Positions 1 through 11,810 of a stretch of 64,000 nucleotides of DNA are shown piece after piece. The position numbers were made by a program, and so were the translations under genes. The notes beneath the pieces were generated by a model. That model was not told where the DNA came from, did not search any database, and worked only from the letters and a program-made list of their open reading frames with translations. Numbering within the stretch: the stretch's first letter is position 1; each line of letters starts with the position of its first letter. Location: assembly GCF_020360975.1 (NCBI RefSeq), contig NW_025408669.1, positions 4,340,001 to 4,404,000 of the forward strand, given 5' to 3'. Origin of the DNA: Hirsutella rhossiliensis. Taxonomy: Eukaryota > Ascomycota > Sordariomycetes > Hypocreales > Ophiocordycipitaceae.

Positions 1-3000
1 TGACCGAGACGGACACGTTGGGCAGCAAGGCGACGGCACGGGCGAAGCGGGGTCGCTGGCCAGGCGGGACGCCTAGGCTCTCGGCGAGCTGGCCGACCTG
101 CGCGGGCGCAAGGGCACTCATCTTGGCGATGGTTGTCTCGTCCTTGGCAGACTCGGGCTCGACGCCGGGCAGGATCGAGGGCGGCGGGTCCGTCGGCCAG
201 CGAGCGCACTTGATGCACTGCATGAGCCGCATCATCTGCAGACAGCTCGACAGGTGACCGAGCTCTGTCAGGACGTCGATAGAGGCCTGGATGATTCGAA
301 TCGCCTGATCCAGCACGCTCGTCTGATCACCCACGTAGTCCGTAATGGGCAGGTCGATGCGCGACATATGTGCCTGGAGCAGCAGGAAAGCCTTGACGTG
401 AGGATCCCACATGGGCAGTCCGAACGAATGGCCGGGGAAGGGCAAGTTTGCCGACAGAGCATCGTTGACGAGGTCTTCGTTGTGGCGTACGGGGAGCTCG
501 TCGTACTCGGTGGCCCGGCACATCCAAGAAAGAACATCGAGGAAGGACGCCTGCGCCTTGGCGTGGCGGACGAGGTGGCGGATCGTCATGTGGGAGAGGT
601 AGTAGTAGCTCATGATCTTGCCCATGGGCGTAGACTCCACGTCGCCGTTGGGGAACACCTCGACGCACTGTGACTTGGCGAGTTCGTCGAGCGACTTGCT
701 CACCATCTCCACCATGTAGTCGTTGGCCATCTGCTGCGCTGCAATGGTGCTGTGCTCCTCCGCAGAGAGCTGCAGCCCGTAATACGACGGGTTCTTGTGC
801 AGCCTCCGGAAGAAAAATGTCCAGGTCAGGTAATCGAGCGCATCCTGCTTGGTGAGCACAGTCTCGGCCGACACTTCGGCACCCAAATGGTTGTCGAGGA
901 CGGTGTGCAGCGAAGACTCGACCGGGAACCCCGTGTGGAGAAAATGCTTGTAAAAGTCCTTTTTGGAATCTTGCGTGAAGATGCGGGCGACCCCTGAGGT
1001 GTCGAACTGTGGGCGCCCTGCCCGCCCGAGCATCTGCAAGACGTCGGTCAGGTCCATATCCCTGTAGCCCTCCACCTTGGCATCGTAAAACTGCGTGCCC
1101 TTGACGACGACCAGATGGGCAGGTAAGTTGACACCCCAGGCTAGAGTGCTCGTCGCCACCAGGATCTGAATCTTGTTGTTCAAGAAGAGCTCCTCGGCGA
1201 GCTGACGGTCAGACTCGACAAGACCAGCATGATGAAGTCCGATTCCAAAGTTGATGGCCTCTTTCAGTGCATCATCCTTGACCCTGGCAAGGTTGAGCTG
1301 GAGATCGTCCTCATCCATTCGCAGAAAGCGCCGCGGATCCTCTTCCATGCCGCAAAAGTTGATGAGGTCCTTGGCTGTGAGGCGTGTCTGCCGGCGAGAT
1401 GCCACAAAGACAATGACGGGCTTGCTCGGGCTGTGGTTCTTGATGGCGAGAAACGTGGGCCGGTTCATGGACTGCATCAATGGACAGAAGCCTCTAACCT
1501 CCGGAAACCCATCAATGTACAGCTCCAGAGGAACCGGACGCACAGAGTGCTTGAAGTTGAAGAGCCCCTCCTTAACTCCAAGCCAATTGGCCAGGTCGGC
1601 CGCGTTGGCACAGGCCGTCGACATGCCCAGCAGCCGGACGGCGTTGTTTGTCGACGACGCAATGTAGTTCATTCGCGACACAATAATTTCCAGAATCGGG
1701 CCCCGGTCTCCAGCAAGAAGATGAATCTCGTCAATGATGACCAGGCTGACTTGTCTGACGTAGCCTCTTGTCTGCCAAGACCGCGAGATGCCGTCCCACT
1801 TCTCGGGCGTTGTGATGATAATGTCCGCATCCTTGATCGTCCTCGTGTCTGGAGTATTGTCGCCGGTAAGCTCCACCAGCTTCAGTCCGAGCGGCCGAGC
1901 AAGGCGGGCTCCCCAGTCCTTGACACGTTCGCGGACAAGGGCCTTCATGGGGGCAATGTAAACCACCTTTGACTTGGGTCGTTCCCGGAACGCCCACCAC
2001 ATAGCCAGCTCGGCTGCCACCGTCTTTCCACTACCGGTTGGGGAGCCGAGCAGGACATTCGCGGCCGTGTGGTAGAGCGTGTGGAAGATTTGGGTCTGCA
2101 TCGGGTTGAAGAACTGGAAGCGCTTGGAGTAGATTTCTTCAAGTCCGGGATTCTTGAGCGCAGTGATGGGCAGCGGCTGCAGGTTGAGCAGCTCCGTGTA
2201 TAAGCTCTCCGTGTCCGGCCGGATGAGATGCTGAAAGGAGACTGGGGTCACCGTCTCTGCGCCCAGCCATCTGTCCGACACGGCTCGCACGTAGATCTGG
2301 GTCGGCAAGGGGTCCGACAAGGGGATGGTAAAGTTCAGCTCATGGTCATCATGGAGCTTCCTTCGGTTGAGGATGAAGAATTCGTGATGGTAAATCTCCG
2401 ACGTCTCCGAGTTCTCCACCCAGACGTAGAAGGATTCGGATGTTCCGTGGATCTGATCCCTCCACGTAAAGTCGGGGATGACATAGAGCTTGATGCGCAG
2501 CACGTCCCGGTTCAGAGGCGCAATCTCCGCCTCCACGTGGACGGTCGGGAAGTGGTTCAATATCTTGGCGATGGACTTGCCGGCACTGTGGTTGCGCACC
2601 ATGCCTCCGATTTCAGCTGGCTCCATGTCCTTCATGGCCTCTACCGTCAGGTTTTCCCTGGAATCCAGCTGGTTGAGAACCGGCTTGGCCAGGTCGAACT
2701 GGTGGAGAGGGTGCTGGAAGGGCCAGATCCTCTTCTCAATCGACTTGGACAGCGTCAGGAGAACGAGGCACTGGTGCCCCCACCTGCGGTTCAACGCGAG
2801 CATGAACAGAGCCCTGCAGATACGGCCGGACTGCTGTGCAACGTAGTTCATGTCGTTGGAAAGCGCAAAGTCCTCTGGCTGCAGTCTCGAGATGTACGAC
2901 TGGAGCAGAATGTTCGTCTTTGTCTGCGCCGTGTCAATGCCTCCATCGACGGCACAGGGGACGACATTGTCCTTGAGGTGCGTCAGCTCCTTTGCCTCGG

Positions 3001-5565
3001 TGTCTCGAGACTGCACGTTGTCAAACTCCCCGCTCATGCTAATCATCTTCAAGATGTCTGCTTCGCTGGCCTGCGGCCGCATCATGGCGTTGAATACTTG
3101 AATGCTGGTGTGGAGAATGTAGTACTGGCTGGCGATTCTTCCAATGTCCTTGCTGCGCAACTCTTCCGTCCGCTCGTTGAAGATGATCATCTGGCACTGC
3201 TGAAGCGTTCGGGCTGCCTGCATCGCCAGCTGCCGTCGCCTCTGGACCAGGGTTGGATCATCACGTATCTCAGCCCACTCGATGCCGTAGGCTGTCGGGC
3301 TCCTCTGCATGCGCACGAACAGGTACGAGTACCCGATCCACTGCACGGCATCTTGGATGGACGTGACGGTCCCCAAGGCGATTTCGGCGTTGAGATTGTC
3401 GACCAGCTTGGATGAGAACTTGGACTCGATGGGCAATTGTTCCGTAATGGCCGTGAGGTAATGATGCAGCTTGTCTTGCGTCGTGCAAATCATGCCGATG
3501 CCAGTGTCTTCAAACTGAGGTCGACCGGCGCGACCAAATATCTGAAGGACATCGAGGATGCCGAGATCAACAAACTTTCCGTCTTGGGCGCTGTAAACCT
3601 GCGTCCCCTTGATCACGACGGCGGCTGCGGGTAAGTTGACACCCCACGCGAGCGTGGCGGTGCAGCAGAGGACCTTGAGGACGCCTTCACCAAACAGGCG
3701 CTCCATGAGGTTTCGATCCGCCCTGGCCATGCCGGCATGGTGTATTCCTAGGCCCTTAGCGAGCAGTTCGCGAATGTCTTTGGAACGAGACGACTTCATG
3801 TCCCGGGCAGCCTGCTCGTAGCGCGGGTGCCCGCTTGGATCAAATAGATCGTCGCACATTTGCTCCATGGCCTTTTGGTGAAGCATCTTGGCCGTCACCA
3901 TTGTGTCTTTTCTCGAGTGCACAAAAACCATTACCTGGTGTCCCCGCTCGAGCATCTCCTTGACCTTGTCGAAGGCGACATTGTCCAGGTTCTCCTTTGA
4001 TTGCTTGGAGCCTGCCTTGCCCTTGACACCAATGAAATGCTGCTCCAGCGGCACAGGACGAAATGACGCGTCAAAGTAGAAGAGACCCGCGTATCGGTTT
4101 ACCTTGAGGAAGTCGGCAACGTCGACGTAGTTGGGGAGCGTCGCGCTCAGGCCGATGATGCGAATGAGCGACTGCGTGCTCTCCACTTGCCTCTCTGTCC
4201 GGGCCACCAACGACTCAAGCACGGCACCTCGGCCATCGTGGAGCATGTGGACCTCGTCTATGATGAGCAGACGGACTTTTTGGACGAGTTCCGTGTCGCC
4301 GGTGCCCTTGCGCGTGACGACGTCCCACTTCTCCGGTGTCGTGACGATGATTTGGGTCTGGATAATTTCAGACTTCGTAAGCTGCATATCCCCGGTGTAC
4401 TCGCGGCACTTGATGCCAAGCCAAGCGAGTCGCTTGCCCAGCTTCTCTGTGACTTCGGCAGCCAGCGCCTTCATGGGGGCGACGTAGACGATTTTGAAGT
4501 CATCGACATCGACGGCGAACTCGGTTGTCGCGGGGCTCTCAATCGGGCTGGGCATGGCGTGCTGCCCGACAGTGTGGAGGATTGTGAGCATAGCAGCATC
4601 CGTTTTACCCTACTCGATTTCACATTAGATTAAGCCCGTCTGGCAAGCAGGGACAGGTGGCAACTCACGGCTCCAGTCGGGGCACAAATGAGCATATTCT
4701 CGTTCGTCTTGTACGCAACTGGGTACACAAGACTCTGCATCCGGTTCAGCGTCTTGTAGCCTTTAAAGGTATTTCTGCAGAGTCCATCTAGATCTGTTAT
4801 CTTGACCAGCTTCTCGCCGGGGCCGGGCGTTCCCTTGCGGCCAGCCGGGACGGCGTACTCTTCGTACTTGTCGAATTGGAGACGTTGGCTACCGACGGGC
4901 AGGCCATACTTCTTTCCGGAGAGGCTCAGGGTGTTGCCGGCGTGATATGACTTGTACACATGGGGATACTGCGGTTCGTTGGAGTGGCTTGGCGCGAGAG
5001 CAGCAGACTTGTGCTCGGCGTCCTGGCGGCGCAGAGCCTCCTCCCGCTGCGACCGAGTCAGGAGTCGCGGCCCTTCTCCGGCCTGCTGTTCTTGGGCAAA
5101 CGAGGTGGCCATGATTTCTTCTTTGTGGGATAGGATCTCAATGATGAACTCGAGGTCATCGAATCCAACCAGATCCGTGAGGTGCGCTTGCAACTCCTCA
5201 TCTGGCTGGCCGGATCTCAATAGCCCTGTGATTTGAGTCTGGAAAACGTCGGGCGCCAGGCCGTTTTTAGTCGCCACGTCGGAGCATTTGCTGGCGAACC
5301 ATTCTTTGCCGTGAGCTGAGGCCTGGTCGGCATCGTCGACGGCCATAAAGTCGCTGCTGTAGCCGTCGTCTTCGTAGTCGGAGATGAAGTCCCAGACATC
5401 CTGGTCACTATATCCGGAGGAATTGCCCTTGAGATCGTCATCGTCCCAGTCGTCTGCATCCAGCGAGGACGCCGGAGGGAGCTTGAGGTTCGCCAGGGCA
5501 GTCTGCATGGCCGCAAACTGCTCCCTCCACTGCGCTTCGGCGGCCATGAGATTTTTTGATGCCAT
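1..5565 (-). CDS. slh1: Slh1/ASCC3-like Ski2-family RNA helicase (3' end outside the window)
   Basis: This encodes a large tandem-cassette DExH helicase. In yeast and human the orthologue (Slh1/ASCC3) is the motor of the ribosome-quality-control trigger complex that splits collided ribosomes in the cytoplasm. Exon 1 (5565-4669) gives an acidic N-terminus, and a 59-bp intron (4668-4610, GTGAGT...TAG) interrupts the first Walker A motif, which splices to APTGAGKT. Exon 2 stays open to base 1. Cassette 1 has DEVH (about residue 415), SATLPN and GRAGRP (about residue 660). Cassette 2 has GSPTGSGKT (about 1160), LVIIDEIH (about 1260) and a second GRAGRP, and Sec63-like regions follow each. About 1835 residues are visible; the family is usually about 1950-2000, so roughly 130 C-terminal residues lie outside. 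Brr2 has the same architecture but a longer, different N-terminus, so Slh1 is preferred. A LINE insertion lies 191 bp upstream of the start. Confidence 0.95.
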
Positions 5566-5714
5566 GGCTGTTAGGCGACGCTTGCTACTGCTCTGGAGAA
5601 GCAGGAGAGCCGAATTGGCGGTAGGCTTGGGTGGGTGGCGGTTGATGATGCTATTCTCGAAACGCGAATATCCAGGTACTGTACATACAGAGTACTCGCA
5701 GCTGAGTCACACCG

Positions 5715-6599
5715 ATGTTGTTCTGTCCTACCCTAGACCCTAGACCTCGGTTCCAAACGTCATCTCGACCCTACTCGGACGGATCCCTCTCCCCGGAGGG
5801 AGCCGCGGGGTACGGCTATGCGGTACATCAGGATGGACTCACCGTCCTCAGCGGTAACGGCCGTCTTGGGCTTGCTGAGGTCTTTGATGCCGAGGCGAGA
5901 GGCTCCCTAGAGGGTCTGCGTGCTGCGTTGAGCCTCCCGGCTGCAGACCAGATTGTCGTATGCCTCGATAACCTCGCGGTCGCGACGTGTCTTCAAGGCA
6001 TGCCGTCAGATTCCTCCCAGAAGGAGTTCCTGGAATTCCAGGCCTTGGCCGCAGAACATGGTGCCACTGAGATCCGCTGGATCCCCGGCCACACCAACAT
6101 CCCAGGTAACGAGCAGGCAGACGCCTTAGCAAAGGCAGGAACCTCTCAACCCGAGCCTGCAGACGCTCTCCCGACGCTGGCATATCTGCGCAAGGTCGCT
6201 AGGCAGCGACCAAAAGACGCATTCAAAGCCTGGTGGGAAGTTTCTGCACCCCAACAGTACAGGGTCCTCGACCTCGATGCCACGACTGGCTGCCCGCCAG
6301 AACTTACCATTCCACGACCTCTGCTCCACCATCTGCTCGCAGCAAGAACCCACCACGGGGACTTCGCTGATTACCACGAAAGGTTGAACCACGACGATGC
6401 GCGACTGACGTGCTCATGTGGTCGACGAAAAGAACCAAAGCATCTCTTCTATTGCCGGAAGATCGCGCCGCGACATCGGATGAGGTTGGCACCCTCACCG
6501 AGCGCGGCGGTCAACCGAGCAATAGGCAGAGACTTCGACCAGTTCGTCAAGGTGGCGAAGGCAAGCTCGTTCTTTGGAACGATCTGCCCTCGCCACTAG
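5715..6599 (+). pseudogene. LINE RNase H domain ORF, open and joined in frame to a host ATG
   Basis: The reading frame is open for 294 codons, but its first 18 or so codons come from host DNA upstream of the insertion, including the ATG at 5715. The LINE part starts at YSDGS and shows the RNase H acidic residues: D in YSDGS, E in the AEARG segment, D in CLDN and D in GNEQADALAK. A Cys/His motif (CSCGRRKEPKHLFYC) follows. It is a fragment of a polyprotein and has lost endonuclease and reverse transcriptase, so it is called a pseudogene. Nothing in the sequence shows that it is expressed. Confidence 0.75.
5757..5770. repeat. Left target-site duplication of the LINE
   Basis: ACGTCATCTCGACC here is repeated exactly at 6991-7004, on the other side of the LINE fragment. 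A perfect 14-bp direct repeat flanking a body that ends in a TAA tail is the normal footprint of target-primed reverse transcription. It fixes the insertion boundaries at 5771 and 6990. Confidence 0.93.
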
Positions 6600-6990
6600 G
6601 CGGCAGCAACCGCTTTCCCTCCTTCCCTTCCCCTTTGTTTGCACACACACCCATTTTCTCTTACCCGACTCGGCCGGGCGGAGGGTGCTCTCCGGAACCG
6701 GCCCTGTGAGGCCAAAACGAAAGACATGGCTGTCGCGCCTGAACGTCCCGCTGACGGGCAGCAGGCTGAGCAAAGAAGCGCCTTTGAGCCGATGAAATGC
6801 TGAATGGTGGATTGTTTACGTTCTGTGGAAGGGCAGAAGACGCGGATTGGTACTCGTTTCGTTTCGCGTATTGTGGGCCTACTCCGCGATAGTAGACTTC
6901 CAGCAGCTCAGCACGTCCTGTGCCCCGTCTCGGGGACCTGAGCGACCTAAAGGTCGCTGGACGGAAAATACAATAATAATAATAATAATA
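5771..6990 (+). mobile_element. 5'-truncated non-LTR retrotransposon (LINE, Tad/I-like)
   Basis: This is a 1220-bp insertion bounded by a perfect 14-bp target duplication. It holds the C-terminal RNase H domain and terminal cysteine motif of a LINE ORF2, then about 365 bp of 3' UTR, and ends in a short TAA-repeat tail (about 6966-6990). Endonuclease and reverse transcriptase are absent, as expected from an incomplete reverse transcription. Assignment to the Tad/I group rests only on an RNase H domain C-terminal in ORF2. The fragment lies in the region upstream of slh1, in the opposite orientation. Confidence 0.9.
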
Positions 6991-7004
6991 ACGTCATCTC
7001 GACC
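6991..7004. repeat. Right target-site duplication of the LINE
   Basis: Exact copy of 5757-5770 immediately after the TAA tail. Confidence 0.93.
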
Positions 7005-8468
7005 GGCCGGCTTCACACAAAACAGGCAAGCGGTGGTTTTCTCGTTGTTCTCATCCGTCTTTCCCCCTTATCTATCTATCCGGCAGCTTTCAGAAACGCC
7101 TATCAGCTATCCAGACGACTCCGTGTGGATCCGGCTGAGACAATCATTGTCGCAATGTAACCCTCAAAAAATTCAACCCATTATCATTTGCCTAAGCTTC
7201 TCATTTAAGCGTCTGTCGACACATTTGACCTCGGCGATCAGCACACTGCGGCAGCTTGCCAACGGCAATCGAAGTCCGTCCCAGTACACAATGCATAATG
7301 AATTGACCTCCGGACCTGGGGTTCGATAAGGGAGTCAAAAGAGGAGCAGCGCGCCATGCCCTGCGGGCAACCTTGACCAGAAATGGACTGTTCTACGGGG
7401 ACGATTCGACTCAACTGCTGCAAAGAGACGGTCCTAGAGTCCGCCGGAGCGGGAGGGCGACCAGAAAGGGAGGGCAAAGCTCGATGAGTTCTGGGTCATC
7501 TCCTCTGCGGTGTCGAGAGGTTCGTTTCGTACTCGCGGACGTAGTGTCGGCCAGCGGCTCGCTTGCCAGGTCCGTGGGTTGACGCTGGACTGATAAAAGG
7601 ATACCGACAGATGCGTCGGCGCTGTAATTGGGGAGCGGAGAATTTGGATCATGTTCAGTGGAGTTCTTCAATAGTGGCCCGAGGCAAAGACGTAATATAA
7701 AGGTCCGGGACAAAGATCCTTTGATGGAAGGGGCGCCTCAAGCGCAGACGTATCCACTGTCGCGATACCTGTAGGAATCAGGCAACGGTGGGAAATAGAC
7801 GGATGCTTGCCCATTAAGGAATATTTTCGTTGGTAATCAGTTGGTGCGGCATTGGTCTATCCTTCGCTCTTCAGCGCGCGAGCAGCCTCTTCGATGTCTG
7901 GAACAAGGATGAATAGATCGAAAACCACGGTAGGGACGCCGTAACCTAGTGGGCGACTGCATCTTCGAACCAGACCCCACAAGGGAACCCACGCTTGCGT
8001 AAGAGCATACAAGGCTCATACCTTCCCCGATGAGGCGTCATGGTTGATAGTGGAGACGTCTGTTAGGAAAACATGTAAGTTAATTACGTAGTACGTAGCC
8101 GCAAAGAAAAGAAAGGAAGGACAGACATGCGGAAATTAATCACTATTCTGTCATAGTGGGGAGCCCCTCCACTGTAGGGATAGAACCCCGTGTAGGTGTC
8201 GGTTGGCGCTAATTCCATCCCGGGGATGAACCGACTGAAAGGCCCGGAGGGCGTCATAACTTACAGCGGATACTGTACGTACCGCGGAGGCCCGATCTGC
8301 TACGACGGCGCCCGCGCGACCTCAACCCCAACGTCCATCTCTCCTCTCCCTCCCCCCGACACGCTCGACCGTCTACGCCCCGCCGCCACTCACATCTCGT
8401 TGAAATACAAGCCCGCAACCTCCCAACCGATACATCGATTCCGCGCCTCCGTCGACGAAGCCGCCGCC
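7005..8468. other. Intergenic region between LINE and ykt6
   Basis: I see no convincing gene here. The left part is the host sequence that was next to the slh1 start before the LINE inserted, and the right part is the ykt6 5' region. The open frames are short and without recognisable domains. Confidence 0.6.
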
Positions 8469-9419
8469 ATGAAGCTGCACTACATTGGCGTCCGTCCCGC
8501 CCCGCGCCCTCATCGTCTCCCCCTTCCCCATACTGCCTCGCCCTCTACGACTTGCTAGACGAACCGAGTCGCTCACCGTATACTTGATGGACAGATTATC
8601 CGCAACGAGGGCAAGCCCGCGCATGAAATCACCGCCGAAAAGGAGCTCAGCGCATACTCGCGCTTCACCCGCAACAAGTCTGTCGCCGCCCTCCGTCTTC
8701 GGTCCATCGCCGACATCGTGCTGACGAATCGCGCCACAGTTATGGCGAGTTCATGACTCTTTTCGCAAAGACGGTCGCCGAGCGCACCAAGCCCGGCCAG
8801 CGACAGGATGTCGAGGAGCAAGGTACGAAGCTGGCCCGAAAGACGGCCACTCTCCGCTGCTGCTGGGAGAAGGTGGAAACCACCATGTTCATCAATACAT
8901 CGAGAAGCCACAGTCAAAGAGAAGACGCTCACATTTATTCTTCTGCAAAGATTACACGTTCCACGCGTACGGCCGCACCGAGGGCATCTGCGGCATCATC
9001 ATCTCCGACCACCAATACCCCGCCCTCGTCGCCCACCAGCTGCTCAGCAAGTGCGTCGACGAGTTCCTTGCAAAGAACCCGCGCTCCTCGTGGACCACCG
9101 GCCAGCCCCAAATCCCCATGCCCGAGCTCGCCGACTATCTCACAAAGTACCAGGACCCTCAACAGGCCGACAGCATCATGAAGATCCAAAAGGAGCTCGA
9201 CGAGACAAAGATTGTCCTGCACAAGACCATTGAGAGCGTCCTACAGCGCGGGGAGAAGATTGACGACCTCGTGGCCAAGAGCGATGGCCTGAGTTCCCAG
9301 AGCAAGATGTTTTACCGTGCGTCGTCTCCCGCCCCCCCCTGCTCCATGAGCCCCCTACTTACCGACTTGAGGATGCAGAGCAAGCCAAGAAGCAAAACTC
9401 GTGCTGCGTGCTGATGTAG
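8469..9419 (+). CDS. ykt6: R-SNARE Ykt6
   Basis: Ykt6 is a soluble R-SNARE of ER-Golgi, endosome/vacuole and autophagosome fusion. Five exons (8469-8489, 8595-8677, 8740-8822, 8951-9316, 9379-9419) splice to 197 residues, the family length. The N-terminal longin domain begins MKLHYIG. The SNARE core (about residues 135-190) carries the zero-layer arginine in VLQRGEKIDDL. The protein ends KKQNSCCVLM, the double-cysteine CAAX box used for palmitoylation and farnesylation. Intron 1 starts directly after the glycine of MKLHYIG and has a weak donor (GTCCGT). Intron 3 uses an AAG acceptor. The start is fixed by the family N-terminus. Confidence 0.95.
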
Positions 9420-10040
9420 TTGGGAAGGGTTGCTCCTTTTTTCACTTCGTTGGCGTTGGCTGTGGTGTCCTTTCCGTCACCAGCAAGGATGTTGGTATTG
9501 CGATTGGCTATTCTGACGGCGCTCATGATGCATATACATTGAACTTCATCATCATTCGCTTTGTGTCCGTAACCTGCTGCTTGCCCCAGCGGCGCGGGTG
9601 GATGCGGGAGAGCGCAGCGAGAGGTAGCTGGGGTCCGTGGGTTGAGCCCGGGACGCAGGCAGCTGCCGTCCACAGGCACAGAATATAAAGCATTAATGAA
9701 TGGTAAAACATATCAAAGATTTGACTATCTGACGGGCTCGCCGCCTGAACTATGTACTCCAGTACGATCCCCACTCCGTTCGGTTCTGACCAGACGCCGA
9801 TATGCCGCTTCGTCGGGGATGATCCCGGGAACACCACGAAAGAAGAGGAGAAAGGAAAGACGAGAAGAGAAGATGCTAGGTATATGTCTTAAAGTCCGTC
9901 ACTTGTGGAAATGAGGAAAGAAGAGGAGAATGAAAGAGAAATGGGGAATAATGTAAGGAATGCCCGAATATCGTGATCCCGCACAACTTGTCGACTCTAC
10001 ACCCCGAAGCGGCTCACCCAGCCTCGAGTGACCCCTGCCC
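9420..10040. other. Intergenic, 3' ends of two convergent genes
   Basis: This is the 3' side of ykt6 and of the next, minus-strand gene. It contains purine-rich stretches (about 9838-9945) and no gene that I can support. Confidence 0.6.
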
Positions 10041-11810
10041 TCATCGCCCCTCGACAACGACGCGCTCGCTCATCCGATGCAGCGCCGGCGACGCCTTGGG
10101 GTCCTGCCACGGGTCGATGAAGCGGGGCCTCGAGCTCTTGGTCTCGTTGACGCACTTGCTCTGGGGCAACTGCTTCTGCAGCGGCCCCAGCAGAGCCTGC
10201 TGCTGACGGGAGACGCTGATCTGCCGGGCAATGGACACCTCGACGGGGTCCTGGGCCGGCGCCATGTCCGGCTCCTGGTCCGAGGGAGTGCCGGAGCGCG
10301 CGGACGAGGCAGGGAGGGGACGGACTGCGGGTGGCGGCGAAGGGGCGGCTTGCGGTGGGGAAAGGGGCGGGTGCGCCGTATTCCACGTCCGGGGGGAAAT
10401 CTTGGACTCGACGCTTGGGGACCTGGTGCTTACTTGCAGGCGGGTGTCGGCAGCGACGCTTGGGGACCTGGTGCTTACTTGCAGACGGGTGTCGACAGCG
10501 AGTGGAGATGGTGTAGGTGCAAGTCCCTGGTCCGACGACGAGCGCTGGTGGAATTTTGAGATGAGCCGGGGACGCTCAGCTGGTAATGAAGTAGTCGCCG
10601 CAGCCTTCTCTTTCCCACCACCGAGGCGCGTAGATGCGGCAACGTGCAGGGGCGTGCCAAACTGTTCCTGAGACTCTCCTTTCGTCTTCAAGCTGGTTTG
10701 CGGGGGCGCAGACAGCGCGGCTGGAAACGTGCTGGACCTCTGGCGTGGGGACAGCCGTGGCCCAGGGGCGCTTTCGGGGGACGCCAGCTGCTTCGGCGAC
10801 ACGTTGCTTTCCAAGGCTGGGGTTCCGGGGGACGGTCCCGACGATGCCGACTGCTGCGCGAGCCCCTCGTCTTCTTGGATTGACTTTAACCTGTCCCGCC
10901 GCCGTGCCAGCAGCGACGTGGTAGAGCGATTTTCGATAAGGTGCCCAAACATGATGCTGTAGCGTTCCATGGTGACGTCTGGAATGCTAATGTCCAGGAG
11001 CTGGTCGGAATATGGCGATCCAGGGGACGGCGAGCGAAAATCCCTTGTGTCTTTGTGCCTTTGGCCGGTCTTGTCGCCAGCATCCCTGGCAAGTGGACTC
11101 GAGGTGCCGCGTCTTGTCAGAACCGCCCGCGGGGAACTGGTCCGCTCGCCCATGGTCGGGTCCGTCCGAGACTTGGCTAGGGGCTTTCGCCTGGGAGAGA
11201 AGGCCGCGTCTCTTCCGTCTTGGGCGACGTTGTCCAGCTGCTTGGGAGGTTGCTGGACGGGGCTCGCCGACCGGCTGCTTGTTGGATCATCTCTGAGTCT
11301 GGCGTCCGGGATCTTGCTCCTCTTGGACCGTGTTCTTGTAAAAATACCCCATTTGCGAGACTTGGACTTGGACGGGTCGTCCTTGAAGGAACTCAGAGAC
11401 TCGACCGTAGTCGTCATGGTGGGCAAGAAGGGCTGCCAGGGTGTTATTGCGTAATCGGGAGGATGTGTCGGGCTCCCCAAGGCCATGCCAATACCGATGA
11501 CTCCCGTGTCTGAGCCGGTATCCGAGGGCGTCGTCGACCGGACGGCCTGTTCTCGCTGTGAAATGCCGGGCGTCGACGTGGAGGATGTCGGTGTCTCGGA
11601 ACGAAGGGGCTTGTGGTACGAGGTGAAGCTGCCCTTGGGTCGGAGTCTGTTGACCGAGGGCAGGCTATTGGGGGCGGCCTTTTGATGTGGGCTCAAAAAA
11701 TCGAGGGCGTCGTCGATATCTCTGCCGGCGTCGGAACCAGACGCTTCGGCGGCTGGTGTTGGCGGAGAATCGATGACGCCCGAGCTGTGCTCCTTTGCGC
11801 TCGTCGACAT
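10041..11810 (-). CDS. Conserved fungal disordered protein of unknown function
   Basis: A single exon of 589 codons starts at an ATG at 11810. The product is rich in Ser, Pro, Thr, Arg and Lys, with many SP/TP sites, and looks largely disordered. One segment in the middle (about residue 290, IPDVTMERYSIMFG followed by an RR-rich helix-like stretch) has the hydrophobic pattern of a conserved core. I recall similar fungal hypothetical proteins but no established function. There is no signal peptide or membrane helix. Near the C-terminus a 15-residue unit occurs twice in tandem because of a 45-bp DNA duplication. The length and consistent codon use support a real gene; the function is unknown. 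Confidence 0.75.
   Translation of the reverse strand: MSTSAKEHSSGVIDSPPTPAAEASGSDAGRDIDDALDFLSPHQKAAPNSLPSVNRLRPKGSFTSYHKPLRSETPTSSTSTPGISQREQAVRSTTPSDTGSDTGVIGIGMALGSPTHPPDYAITPWQPFLPTMTTTVESLSSFKDDPSKSKSRKWGIFTRTRSKRSKIPDARLRDDPTSSRSASPVQQPPKQLDNVAQDGRDAAFSPRRKPLAKSRTDPTMGERTSSPRAVLTRRGTSSPLARDAGDKTGQRHKDTRDFRSPSPGSPYSDQLLDISIPDVTMERYSIMFGHLIENRSTTSLLARRRDRLKSIQEDEGLAQQSASSGPSPGTPALESNVSPKQLASPESAPGPRLSPRQRSSTFPAALSAPPQTSLKTKGESQEQFGTPLHVAASTRLGGGKEKAAATTSLPAERPRLISKFHQRSSSDQGLAPTPSPLAVDTRLQVSTRSPSVAADTRLQVSTRSPSVESKISPRTWNTAHPPLSPPQAAPSPPPAVRPLPASSARSGTPSDQEPDMAPAQDPVEVSIARQISVSRQQQALLGPLQKQLPQSKCVNETKSSRPRFIDPWQDPKASPALHRMSERVVVEGR
10411..10500. repeat. Two-copy 45-bp tandem repeat inside a coding region
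   Basis: Units 10411-10455 and 10456-10500 differ at only three positions. The period is a multiple of three, so the reading frame of the minus-strand protein is kept and a 15-residue unit (DTRLQVSTRSPSVAA-like) is duplicated. Confidence 0.9.

Noticed and set aside
1229..1972. 247-codon plus-strand open frame
   Set aside because: Antisense shadow of the second helicase cassette of slh1.
2228..3415. 395-codon plus-strand open frame
   Set aside because: It lies wholly antisense to slh1 exon 2, which carries clear helicase motifs in the other strand; its product has no recognisable domain.
7955..7995. Possible tRNA box B (GGTTCGAA on the minus strand)
   Set aside because: No box A at the right distance and no cloverleaf could be drawn.
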